A DNA stretch of 64,000 nucleotides from Uliginosibacterium sp036017065 (GTDB lineage: Bacteria; Pseudomonadota; Gammaproteobacteria; Burkholderiales; Rhodocyclaceae), in contig NZ_JAYXHR010000001.1 of the NCBI RefSeq assembly GCF_036017065.1, forward strand, positions 868,001 to 932,000, read 5' to 3'. The translations under genes were made by a program, and so were the position numbers. The notes beneath the pieces were generated by a model. The model was not told the origin of the DNA, ran no database searches, and worked only from the letters and a program-made list of their open reading frames with translations. The stretch's first letter is position 1. The number at the start of each line of letters is the position of its first letter. Positions 34,158-43,300 of this stretch are shown here, in pieces.

Positions 34158-35630
34158 TTACGGGGCAAACAGATAGGCGCGTATTTCATAGTCGCTGCCA
34201 CGGTCGAGTACCGACAAGGGGACGAGCTTGGCCGTCCGGCCGTGATCCAGCAGGTACAGCGGCACCCCGTCGCGCGGGCCGGGCAGCGGCACGGCGATGC
34301 GCACGGTGGCACCGCGCTTGAGCGGATCGAGCACCAGCACCCGGACCGCGCAGGAGCCGTCGTCGGCCGAGGCGGCCATCGGCGAGCCTTCCAGCAGCTC
34401 CACGCCGACATGGCCACGGTTTTCCGCCGTCCGCCACAGGCGCTTGATCTTGCCGACCCGCCAGCGGTCCCCGTCCAGCGAGTGCATGCCGACCAGGGCT
34501 CCGACCCGGACTTCGTCCTGGCCGTCCAGCGGCGCCACGGCGCCCACCCCCTGCCGGCTGGCATCGCGCAGCTCCCAGGTGCGCGGCACGATGACTTCAC
34601 CGTCGCCCGCCAGTCGCCCGAGGAAACGCATCAGGCCGCTGATGACCATCATCTGGCCGGGCAAGGCATGGCGGCGGTGGCGACGCACCGGGGCCTCGCT
34701 GGACCAGGCCTTGACCATATGGCCCAGCACCAGGGCCAGCCGCGCCCGCGAGGCGTCGTCGTCCGCCGCCAGGCTGGCCGGTGCATTGCCAGCCAGCAGC
34801 AGGTCGTGCAGCTGCTGGAGGGCTGGCAGGGCTTCCAGCCCGCTGAAGAACCGCGGCAGGCTGGCGTGCTCGGGTGTCCGCACCAGGCGGGCCGGTGGCA
34901 GCGACTGCGCGGCCTCCACCCAGTAGGTGCTGCCGGCGGCCGGGGCGGCGACCAGTTGCAGGTGCGGCCAGACGTAGGTGATGAGGCGCGCAGCCAGTTC
35001 CAGCTGGGGCGGATCGAGCTGGTCGGCGCCCACCGCGTGCAGGGCCACGCAGCGCAGGTATTCGCGCTCTACCGAGGTTTCCAGGCGGCGGTCGGCACGC
35101 AGCTGGACCGGCAGCCTGTCCTGGCCGGCGCCGACGGCCAGCCGGTAGGCCAGATTGGCGCGCGCCCACAGGGTCTCGTCATGCGGGCCGTGGCGGAAGG
35201 CGTCCCACTTGGCACGCTGGCAGGCGGTGCGGATCGCGCGGGCGGCAAGTTCAGCGAACACCGGGGTGGCACGCGCACGTTCTTCCGCCGCGGCCGCGGT
35301 GATCAGGCATTCGCCGTAAGCGTCGAGCAGCATCGCCAGGAAGCCGCGCGTACGGTTCCACAGGTTGCGCCGCACGCTGCCCTCGCTGGCGGGCGCCGCG
35401 AGGTAGAGCTCGGACAGCTGCCGGACATGCGGCTGGGTGGCCTCGTCCAGCGCGAAGATCAGGCGGTGGCGGTCGGCATCGTTGAGGTCGGGGTTGCCGA
35501 GCAGGGATTCGACCCAGGAGGCGGCCTCGCCGAGCGCCTCGGCAGGTTCGGCCCCCCGCAGTTCGGCCAGGGCCTGCTGGAGTGCGCGGTTTGCTGCGAG
35601 CGGATGACTTCTGGACAGCAGGGACAACAT
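34158..35630 (-). CDS. Large uncharacterised protein, possible PilZ-like C-terminus
   Basis: 490 residues from MLSLLSRSHPLAANRALQQA, preceded by GGGGGTGCGC. No signal peptide or membrane helix. The N-terminal ~300 residues look all-helical and repeat-like (AEALGEAASWVESLLG, RHRLIFALDEATQPHVRQLSELYL). The C-terminal ~120 residues are beta-rich (EVRVGALVGMHSLDGDRWRVGKIKRLW) with spacing reminiscent of PilZ-like domains but without a clear RxxxR/DxSxxG pair. Not recognised beyond a conserved betaproteobacterial protein. It is divergent from thyA and 142 bases upstream of accA on the same strand. Confidence 0.75.
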   Translation of the reverse strand: MLSLLSRSHPLAANRALQQALAELRGAEPAEALGEAASWVESLLGNPDLNDADRHRLIFALDEATQPHVRQLSELYLAAPASEGSVRRNLWNRTRGFLAMLLDAYGECLITAAAAEERARATPVFAELAARAIRTACQRAKWDAFRHGPHDETLWARANLAYRLAVGAGQDRLPVQLRADRRLETSVEREYLRCVALHAVGADQLDPPQLELAARLITYVWPHLQLVAAPAAGSTYWVEAAQSLPPARLVRTPEHASLPRFFSGLEALPALQQLHDLLLAGNAPASLAADDDASRARLALVLGHMVKAWSSEAPVRRHRRHALPGQMMVISGLMRFLGRLAGDGEVIVPRTWELRDASRQGVGAVAPLDGQDEVRVGALVGMHSLDGDRWRVGKIKRLWRTAENRGHVGVELLEGSPMAASADDGSCAVRVLVLDPLKRGATVRIAVPLPGPRDGVPLYLLDHGRTAKLVPLSVLDRGSDYEIRAYLFAP

Positions 35631-35744
35631 GCGCACCCCCGGGGAATCAACAATTTCGCCGGCCATCCGGCGGATTCCGGCAGATTCTAGCCAGAGTCGC
35701 CAGAAACAAACAGCCGACCATCGGACCAAGGGCGACCCCTCAAG

Positions 35745-35750
35745 TAGAAT
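35745..35750 (+). promoter_or_regulatory. Possible thyA promoter -10 box
   Basis: TAGAAT, 41 bases before the thyA ATG; would give a leader of about 35 bases. No clear -35. Confidence 0.35.
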
Positions 35751-35790
35751 CCCCGGAGTTTCTCCTCCGCGCCACTTCCCCTCAGCTCCC

Positions 35791-36585
35791 ATGCGCCAAT
35801 ACCTGGATCTCATGCGTCACGTGCTCGAGCACGGCCACGCCAAGTCCGACCGCACCGGCACCGGCACCCTGTCGGTGTTCGGCTACCAGATGCGTTTCGA
35901 TTTGTCCGAAGGTTTTCCGGTCACCACCACCAAGAAGCTGCACCTGCGCTCCATCATTCACGAGCTGCTGTGGTTCCTGCAGGGCGATACGAACATTCGT
36001 TACCTGAAGGAAAACAAGGTCTCGATCTGGGATGAATGGGCGGATGAATCCGGCGAGCTGGGGCCGGTATATGGCAAGCAATGGCGGCGCTGGCAGACCG
36101 CCGATGGCCGCGAGATTGACCAGATCAGGCAATTGGTCGAGGGCCTGAAAAGGAACCCGGATTCGCGCCGCCACCTGGTGAGCGCCTGGAACCCGGGCGA
36201 CGTGGACAAGATGGCCCTGCCACCCTGCCACGCGCTGTTCCAGTTCTACGTCGCCGACGGCAAGCTGTCCTGCCAGCTCTACCAGCGCAGCGCCGACATC
36301 TTCCTCGGCGTGCCCTTCAATATTGCGAGCTACGCACTGCTGACGCTGATGATCGCGCAGGTCTGCGGGCTGAAGCCGGGCGATTTCGTGCATACGCTGG
36401 GCGACGCGCACCTCTACAGCAACCACCTGGAGCAGACGCGCCTGCAACTGTCGCGCGAAACGCGTCCGCTGCCGGTGATGAAGCTGAACCCGGAGGTCAC
36501 CGACCTGTTCGCGTTCCGGTTCGAGGACTTCACCCTGGAAGGCTACGACCCGCATCCGCACATCTCCGCACCGGTGGCGGTATGA
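35791..36585 (+). CDS. thyA: Thymidylate synthase
   Basis: 264 residues from MRQYLDLMRHVLEHG, exactly the E. coli ThyA length; the ORF extends further upstream without homology. Methylates dUMP to dTMP using methylene-tetrahydrofolate. Motifs: DRTGTGTLSVFGYQMRFDL near the start, catalytic Cys in LPPCHALFQFYV, QRSADIFLGVPFNIASYALL and GDAHLYSNH. Overlaps folA (ATGA), which regenerates the folate cofactor. Confidence 0.98.
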   Translation: MRQYLDLMRHVLEHGHAKSDRTGTGTLSVFGYQMRFDLSEGFPVTTTKKLHLRSIIHELLWFLQGDTNIRYLKENKVSIWDEWADESGELGPVYGKQWRRWQTADGREIDQIRQLVEGLKRNPDSRRHLVSAWNPGDVDKMALPPCHALFQFYVADGKLSCQLYQRSADIFLGVPFNIASYALLTLMIAQVCGLKPGDFVHTLGDAHLYSNHLEQTRLQLSRETRPLPVMKLNPEVTDLFAFRFEDFTLEGYDPHPHISAPVAV

Positions 36586-37082
36586 GCCAGCCGAAGATCG
36601 CGCTGATCGCCGCGGTGGCGAAGAACGGCGTCATCGGTCGCGACAACACCCTGCCCTGGCGTCTGCCGGAAGACCTGAAGCGCTTCAAGGCACTCACGCT
36701 CGGGCACCCGATCATCATGGGCCGCAAGACCTGGGACTCGCTGGGCCGTCCCCTGCCCGGCCGCGAGAACATCGTCATCACGCGCCAGCAAGGCCTGGAC
36801 GCCGCCGGCGCACGTGTCGTCCACAGCCTGCAGGACGCCATCGACGCCTGCGCCGGCAAGGACACCGTGTTCGTCATCGGCGGCGCCCAGCTCTACACGC
36901 AGGCCCTGGCGCAGGCCGACCTGCTGTATCTCACCGAGGTCGACGCCGAGGTGGAAGGCGATGCCTTGTTCCCGCCTTTCGACCGGCTGGCGTTCAGCGA
37001 AACGGCACGCGCGTTCCATCCCGCCGACGAGCGCCACGACCACGCCTACAGCTTCGTGGACTACGCGCGCATCCCTGCCTGA
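36582..37082 (+). CDS. folA: Dihydrofolate reductase
   Basis: 166 residues; ATG overlaps the thyA stop. Starts SQPKIALIAAVAKNGVIGRDNTLPWRLPEDL split across the N-terminus (residues 2-31), with GHPIIMGRKTWDSLGRPLPGRENIV and the VFVIGGAQLYTQAL NADPH-binding block. Reduces dihydrofolate produced by ThyA. The thyA-folA pair is a standard functional operon. Confidence 0.98.
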   Translation: MSQPKIALIAAVAKNGVIGRDNTLPWRLPEDLKRFKALTLGHPIIMGRKTWDSLGRPLPGRENIVITRQQGLDAAGARVVHSLQDAIDACAGKDTVFVIGGAQLYTQALAQADLLYLTEVDAEVEGDALFPPFDRLAFSETARAFHPADERHDHAYSFVDYARIPA

Positions 37083-37221
37083 AGCGCCGAAAAAGTCAGA
37101 CAGCCTTCGACGAAAGGCGGCATATCGCCCACGGGCGACGTCATTGTTTTTGGCGGAAAATAGCGATTCCGGAATTTGCGGGACCTTTGTCACGCTTCCC
37201 TTTCGATCTGTCGTCACCTGT

Positions 37222-37278
37222 GCATGCAAGCATGCTCGTGCGACGTAGCGAGCCCAGCCGGATCCATTCCGGATCCGG
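37222..37278. repeat. Two palindromic elements upstream of the SDR threonine dehydrogenase
   Basis: GCATGC-AA-GCATGC (37222-37235) and CCGGATCC-ATTCC-GGATCCGG (37258-37278), both perfect inverted repeats, lie 40-96 bases before the ATG at 37318 in a 235-base intergenic region. They could be operator sites or leader hairpins. The rest of the region shows no ORF or recognised riboswitch. Confidence 0.5.
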
Positions 37279-37317
37279 ACCTACCCCCGGGGCGAGGCGC
37301 AGAGAGAGGATGCAAGC

Positions 37318-38340
37318 ATGGACAGGAAGATTCGGGTACTCGTCACCGGCTGTGACGGGCAGATTGGCCGCGTACTGGTACCGGCGCTGAGAGAGCGCCA
37401 CGGCGAACCGGCAGTCGTCGCAAGCGACTTGCGCGAACCGGACATCGACGGCCCCACCGCAAAGCTCGACGTCACCGACGCGGATGCGGTGCGCGCACTG
37501 ATCGCCCGCGAAAAACCCGACCATGTCTATCACCTTGCCGGCGTCCTGTCCGCCGTGGGCGAGCGTGATCCCGGCCGCGCCTGGCAGGTCAACCTCAACG
37601 GATTCCTCAACGTGCTGGAGGCCTGTCGCGAACACGGCGTCAGCCGCGTGTTCTTCCCCTCCACCATCGCGGTCTACGGCCCGGACGCGGCCAGCAACGC
37701 CACGCCGGACGACGCTCCGACCCGGCCGACCACTGTGTACGGCATCGCCAAGGCCGCGGGGGAAAACCTCGCCGCCTGGTATCGCCGCCGCTTCAACCTG
37801 GACGTTCGCGTGCTGCGCTACCCCGGCGTCATCGGTTGGGAAAGCCTGCCCGGTGGCGGCACCACCGACTACGCCGTTGAGATCTACCACGCAGCCGTCG
37901 CGGGCGAGACCTACCGCTGCCCGCTGTCGGCCGAGCGCGCCCTGCCGATGCTGGCGATGGCCGACGCCATCCGCGGCACCATCGACTTCATGGCCGCCCC
38001 GGCCGAACAGATCCGCCAGAGCACCGGCTACAACCTGGGCGGCTTCTCCGGCGCCCCGCAGGATTTCGTCGCCGCCATCACCAGGCTGATGCCGGCGTTC
38101 AAGGTGCAGTACCAGCCGGACCATCGCGACCAGATCGCCGCCAGCTGGCCGGCTGGCCTGGACGACAGCGCCGCCCGCCAGGATTGGGGCTGGGCGCCGC
38201 AGTTCGACATCGACAGCCTGTCGGAGGAAATGCTGGCGCAATGCGCAGCGCAACTGGCAGCGCGTGCCGCGGCACAGGCGGCCGAGATCGCCAGCCAGCG
38301 CTACGACAACCTGGAGCGCCTGCAACGCAAGGCCAGCTGA
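37318..38340 (+). CDS. NAD-dependent epimerase/dehydratase-type L-threonine 3-dehydrogenase
   Basis: 340 residues. Rossmann start VLVTGCDGQIGRVLVPALRER, catalytic YxxxK in TVYGIAKAAGE and Ser/Thr in FFPSTIAVYGP. The segment PGGGTTDYAVEIYHAAVAGETYRCPLS and MLAMADAIRGTIDFMAAP are characteristic of the short-chain (GalE-like) threonine dehydrogenases rather than sugar epimerases. These oxidise L-threonine to 2-amino-3-ketobutyrate, which is then cleaved by Kbl; no kbl is in the window. Ribosome-binding site AGAGAGGATGCAAGC. A perfect hairpin terminator follows. Function is inferred from family resemblance. Confidence 0.82.
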   Translation: MDRKIRVLVTGCDGQIGRVLVPALRERHGEPAVVASDLREPDIDGPTAKLDVTDADAVRALIAREKPDHVYHLAGVLSAVGERDPGRAWQVNLNGFLNVLEACREHGVSRVFFPSTIAVYGPDAASNATPDDAPTRPTTVYGIAKAAGENLAAWYRRRFNLDVRVLRYPGVIGWESLPGGGTTDYAVEIYHAAVAGETYRCPLSAERALPMLAMADAIRGTIDFMAAPAEQIRQSTGYNLGGFSGAPQDFVAAITRLMPAFKVQYQPDHRDQIAASWPAGLDDSAARQDWGWAPQFDIDSLSEEMLAQCAAQLAARAAAQAAEIASQRYDNLERLQRKAS

Positions 38341-38359
38341 AGCTGACGCTCCGCGTGCG

Positions 38360-38390
38360 AAGGGCCGGCCACGGAATGTGGCCGGCCCTT
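38360..38390 (+). terminator. Rho-independent terminator after the threonine dehydrogenase gene
   Basis: AAGGGCCGGCCAC-GGAAT-GTGGCCGGCCCTT, a 13-bp perfect stem with a 5-base loop followed by CGTCGTTTGT, 19 bases after the stop codon. Confidence 0.8.
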
Positions 38391-38483
38391 CGTCGTTTGT
38401 GGTCGTATCTTCCTCTTTGTCCTTCCGTTTTCCACTGGCGCCACGGGGCCTGCCGCCATGACTATCCGCAGCGCTGCACACGG

Positions 38484-38489
38484 TAAAAT
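38484..38489 (+). promoter_or_regulatory. Possible -10 box of the glutamine amidotransferase gene
   Basis: TAAAAT, 31 bases before the ATG at 38520. No obvious -35. Confidence 0.35.
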
Positions 38490-38519
38490 CGCCACCAGTG
38501 CATCACGCAGGGCAGTCCC

Positions 38520-39284
38520 ATGTGCCAGCTTCTCGGCATGAATTGCAATACGCCGACCGACATCGTCTTTTCCTTCGAAGGCTTCAGCCGCCGCGGCGGG
38601 CTGACGGGGGAACACGTGGATGGCTGGGGAATCGCCTTCTTCGAGGATGACGGCTGCCGGATCTTCCTGGACTACCTGCCCTCGGTGTCCTCACCGATCG
38701 CAGATCTCGTGCGGCAATACCCGATCAAGAGCCGCAACGTGATCGCCCACATCCGCAAGGCCACGCAGGGCCGCGTGAGCCTGGCCAACACCCACCCGTT
38801 CCGCCGCGAACTGTGGGGCCGCGACTGGATCTTCGCGCACAACGGCAACCTGGCCGACCTGCCCGCTATGAACGGCAACCGCTTCACGCCGGTGGGCACC
38901 ACCGACAGCGAATGGGCGTTCTGCTGGTTGATGAACGAACTGTCGGTGCGCTTCGCGCAGATGCCGTCGCACGACTTGCTGTACGCGAACCTGAAGAGCC
39001 TGCTGGCCGAGCTGACCGGCCGCGGCACGTTCAACTTCCTGCTCGGCAGCGGCAAGCTGCTGTTCGCGCACTGCGCGACGGATCTGCACTACATCGTCCG
39101 GCAGGCGCCCTTCACCTCGGCCCACCTCGCCGATGCCGACCTGAGCGTGGACTTTGCCCAGCTCACGACGAACGAAGACCGGGTTGCCGTCATCGCCACG
39201 CATCCGCTGACCGACAACGAAACCTGGACCCGCATGCAACCGGGGGAATTCGCGCTGCTGGAGGGCGGGGAGCGCGTGTACTGA
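38520..39284 (+). CDS. yafJ: Class II glutamine amidotransferase (YafJ type)
   Basis: 254 residues. Cys2 (MCQLLGMNCNTPTD) is the Ntn nucleophile of class II amidotransferases; HVDGWGIAFFEDDG, HIRKATQGRVSLANTHPF and WIFAHNGNL form the glutaminase site. There is no attached synthase domain, so the acceptor of the released ammonia is unknown. Close to E. coli YafJ in length (255). Monocistronic between a terminator and the convergent EamA gene. Confidence 0.93.
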   Translation: MCQLLGMNCNTPTDIVFSFEGFSRRGGLTGEHVDGWGIAFFEDDGCRIFLDYLPSVSSPIADLVRQYPIKSRNVIAHIRKATQGRVSLANTHPFRRELWGRDWIFAHNGNLADLPAMNGNRFTPVGTTDSEWAFCWLMNELSVRFAQMPSHDLLYANLKSLLAELTGRGTFNFLLGSGKLLFAHCATDLHYIVRQAPFTSAHLADADLSVDFAQLTTNEDRVAVIATHPLTDNETWTRMQPGEFALLEGGERVY

Positions 39285-39307
39285 GGTCCGGCTGAGGCCG
39301 GGCCACC

Positions 39308-40195
39308 CTAGCCCCGGTTGTTGCGTCGTGCCAGCGCGATGCCGAACAGCACCAGCACACAGCCGAGCACCTGCATCACGGCCATCGTCTCGCCGAATAT
39401 CAGCACGGCCAGCCAGGCCGCGGTGACCGGCTGGATCAACAGGCCGATGGACGCCATGTTGGCGCGGATGTGGCCGACCGCCCAGGTGATCAGGCCCTGC
39501 CCCAGCACCTGACACACCAGCGCGATGCCGACGACCGCCCCCCAGCCCTGCGCAGAGCGCGGCCAGAAGGTCTCGTCCAGCGCGACCACCACCGGCAGCA
39601 GCGATATGGCAGCCACCGAAGCCGTGCCCGCCAGGATCGTCCAGGTCGAGAAGTAACGACGGCAGTACTTCACCGTCAGTTGATACCCCGCGTAGAACAC
39701 CGCCGCCAGCAAGGCCACCATGTCGCCCCGCAAGGCCTCCCCGGTACCGAAGCTCGCCCGCACCAGCAAGGCGGCACCGGCAATGGCGCAGACGAGCGCC
39801 AGCACGAACCCAGACCCCACGCGCTCCGACAGGAACCACCAGGCCCCGAGGGTCACGAACAGCGGCGCGAGGTTGATGAGGAAGGTGGAATTCGCCACCG
39901 AGGTCATGTGGATGGCGATGTGCCACAGCGCGAGATCCGCGCCCAGCATCAGGCCGGACACCACCAGCCACAGCCAGGCCTGGGGTGAGGCCTCGCGTAC
40001 CGCGCGGCTGCCTTCGTTCCAGGCCAGCGCCAGGACGAAGGGAATCGACAGGCCCATCCGCCAGACCACGACCGAGACCGGCCCGGTATCGGCCAGGCGC
40101 ACGAAGATCGGCGCGAACGCAATGCAGATGCCGCCCGCCAGCAAAGCGAGCAACGACCAGCGCGCCGTGGCCGGCGAGTTTCCGTGGGAGCTCAT
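39308..40195 (-). CDS. EamA/DMT-family transporter
   Basis: 295 residues with ten hydrophobic helices in two EamA repeats (first WSLLALLAGGICIAFAPIFV, second from about 155: MVALLAAVFYAGYQLTVKYC). Drug/metabolite exporters of this family move amino acids or other metabolites; substrate not predictable. It is convergent with yafJ (24-base gap) and divergent from dnaE. The C-terminal LALVLFGIALARRNN end is normal. Confidence 0.92.
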   Translation of the reverse strand: MSSHGNSPATARWSLLALLAGGICIAFAPIFVRLADTGPVSVVVWRMGLSIPFVLALAWNEGSRAVREASPQAWLWLVVSGLMLGADLALWHIAIHMTSVANSTFLINLAPLFVTLGAWWFLSERVGSGFVLALVCAIAGAALLVRASFGTGEALRGDMVALLAAVFYAGYQLTVKYCRRYFSTWTILAGTASVAAISLLPVVVALDETFWPRSAQGWGAVVGIALVCQVLGQGLITWAVGHIRANMASIGLLIQPVTAAWLAVLIFGETMAVMQVLGCVLVLFGIALARRNNRG

Positions 40196-40379
40196 GGGTT
40201 GCCGAAAGAAAGCGCCCGACCGTGAAGCCTGTCGTGCACCGATATTGTTATGGGTTGACTGCCCGGCATTCTATCTGCAATCCACGCGTTTCCGTTGCCC
40301 TGCATCAATGCCAGTGGCAAGCCGGCACCCCGCAATGGCAGGCTGTGAGTGATGGTCACCGGAGGGCTGTCGGGCAACG

Positions 40380-40385
40380 TAAAAT
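40380..40385 (+). promoter_or_regulatory. Possible dnaE promoter -10 box overlapping the start region
   Basis: TAAAAT lies 8-13 bases before the ATG at 40393 and overlaps an alternative ATG at 40384. If it is used, transcription would start at or near 40392 and the message would be almost leaderless. No strong ribosome-binding site is seen before either ATG. Confidence 0.35.
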
Positions 40386-40392
40386 GCCGGCC

Positions 40393-43300
40393 ATGACTGC
40401 CGCACTCCTGCCCCACGCTCCCGCCTTCGTCCATCTTCGCCTGCACAGTGAGTTCTCGGTCGAGGACGGCATCGTGCGGATCGACGATGCGATCGCCGCC
40501 GCCGCGGCGGAAGGCATGCCGGCGCTGGGCATCTCCGACCTCGCCAACCTCTTCGGCATGGTCAAGCACTACAAGGGCTGCCGCGGCAAGGGCATCAAGC
40601 CGATCATCGGCGTGGACGCCTGGATCACCAACGAGCTCGACCGCGACAAACCCTGGCGCGTGCTGCTGATCTGCCTGCACCGCGAAGGCTATCGCCAGAT
40701 CTGCGAGCTGCTGACGCGCGGCTTCCTGGAGAACAAGCATCGCGGCCGGGCCGAGCTGCGCAAGGAGTGGCTGGACACGACCACCACCGCCGGCCTGATC
40801 TGCCTGTCCGGCGCCATGCAGGGTGACATCGCCGGTGCGCTGGCGGCCGGCAACCTGGAACGCGCCACGGAGCTTGCGCGCGACTGGGCGCAGCGCTTCC
40901 CCGATCGCTTCTACATCGAAGTGCAGCGCGCCGGCCACGCCGGCACCGAGCAGTATGTGCAGCAGGCCCTGCACCTCGCCGGCGAGCTGGAACTGCCGGT
41001 GGTAGCCACCCACCCGGTGCAGTTCCTCAAGCGCGAGGACTTCATGGCCCACGAGGCGCGGGTGTGCATCGCGCAGGGCCATGTGCTGGCCGACACGCGC
41101 CGCCCGAAGCGCTTCACCGAGGAGCAGTACTTCAAGAGCCAGGCCGCGATGGTCGAGCTCTTCGCCGACATTCCGGAAGCGCTGGAAAACGCCGTCGAGA
41201 TCGCGAAGCGCGCCTCGCTGTCGGTGACGCTGGGCAAGAACTACCTGCCGCTGTTCCCGACACCCGACGGCATGAGCCTGGACGACTTCCTGGTGCTGGA
41301 AGCGCAGCGCGGCCTGGAAGAGCGCCTGGTGCAGCTCTACCCGCATCCGGAAGAACGCGAGAAGCAGCGCCCGCGCTACGACGAACGCCTGAAGATCGAG
41401 ACCGACACCATCATCAAGATGGGCTTCCCCGGCTACTTCCTGATCGTGGCGGACTTCATCCAGTGGGGGAAGAACAATGGCGTGCCCGTCGGCCCCGGCC
41501 GCGGTTCGGGCGCCGGCTCGCTGGTCGCCTACTCGCTGAAGATCACCGACCTCGATCCGCTGGAATACGCGTTGCTGTTCGAGCGCTTCCTGAACCCGGA
41601 ACGGGTGTCGATGCCCGACTTCGACATCGACTTCTGCCAGGACAACCGCTACCGCGTCATCGAATACGTGCGTGGCCGCTACGGCGCGGACGCGGTGAGC
41701 CAGATCGCCACCTTCGGCACCATGGCCTCCAAGGCCGTGGTGCGCGACGTCGGTCGTGTGCTGGATCTCTCGTACGGCATGTGCGACCGCCTGTCCAAGC
41801 TCATCCCTGTGGTGCAGAACAAGCCGCTGGGGCTGGAGGAAGCACGCGAGCAGGAGCCCGGCATCGGCGACATGATGAACGACGCCAACGACGGCGAGTC
41901 CATCACCGAATTGTGGAACCTGGCGCTGCCGCTGGAAGGCATGACCCGCGGTGTCGGCATGCACGCGGGCGGCGTGCTGATCGCGCCCGGCAGGCTCACC
42001 GACTTTTGCCCGCTCTACATCGCCGACGGCGAGGACGCCACGCCGGTTTCACAGTTCGACAAGGACGACGTGGAGGCCATCGGCCTGGTGAAGTTCGACT
42101 TCCTCGGCCTGCGCAACCTCACCATCATCGAACTCGCGCTGCAGTACGTGGAGCGCGAGACCGGCGCGCGGCCGGACCTGATGTCGCTGGGCTTCGGCGA
42201 CCCGGCCGCCTACCAGATCCTGAAGGACGCCAACACCACGGCGATCTTCCAGGTTGAATCGGACGGCATGAAGAAGCTTCTCAAGAAGCTGGGGCCGGAC
42301 CGCTTCGAGGACATCATCGCCGTGCTGGCGCTCTACCGTCCGGGCCCGCTGGGCTCGGGGATGGTGGACGACTTCATCCTGCGCAAACAGGGCAAGCAGG
42401 AGATCGACTATTTCCACCCGGACCTGAAAGCCTGCCTGGAGCCGACCTACGGCGTGATCGTGTATCAGGAACAGGTGATGCAGATCTCGCAGATCATCGG
42501 CGGCTACACGCTGGGCGGTGCCGACATGCTGCGCCGGGCGATGGGCAAGAAGAAGCCGGAGGAGATGGCCGCCCACCGCGCCACCATCGCGGACGGCGCG
42601 AAGAATCTCGGCTACGACCCCGCGCTCGCCGAACAGCTCTTCGACCTGATGACCAAGTTCGCGGAGTACGGCTTCAACAAGTCGCACACTGCCGCGTATG
42701 CCGTCGTCACCTACCACACCGCCTGGCTGAAGGCGCATCACTGCGCGGCCTTCATGGCCGCCACCATGTCCTCGGACATGGACAACACCGACACGGTGAA
42801 GATCTTCTTCGAGGACACCGTCGCCAACAAGGTGAAGGTCCTGCCGCCGGACGTGAACCACTCGAACTACCGCTTCGAGCCGACCGACCCGAAGACCATC
42901 CGCTACGGCCTGGGCGCGGTGAAGGGCGTCGGCGAGCCGGCGGTGAACTCCATCCTCGCCGCGCGCCAGGATGGCCCCTTCAAGGATCTGTTCGACTTCT
43001 GCGGCCGCGTTGATCGCCGCACCGTCAACCGCCGTGCCGTCGAGGCACTGGTACGTGCCGGTGCACTGGATGCCATCGCGCCGCTGACACCGGACGGCAA
43101 GGCCCATCGCAACAAGTTGCTGATGAGCGTTGGCATCGCCATGGAAGCCGCCGAACAGGCCGCCGCCAGCGCCGGCCAGGGCGGGCTGTTCGACGCGCCC
43201 GGCGAAGTGTCCGCCATCGCCCCGGAATACATCGACGCCAAGCCCTGGAGCGAGAAGGTGCAGCTCGCGGAAGAGAAGACCGCCATCGGTTTCTTCCTGT

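Noticed and set aside
37083..37317. Glycine or other riboswitch upstream of the threonine dehydrogenase
   Set aside because: The palindromes and spacing do not match the conserved cores of the glycine, SAM or threonine-leader elements I know.
40192..41964. 590-codon minus-strand ORF over dnaE
   Set aside because: Antisense shadow of dnaE; composition (His/Arg/Gln-rich) and lack of motifs show it is not coding.
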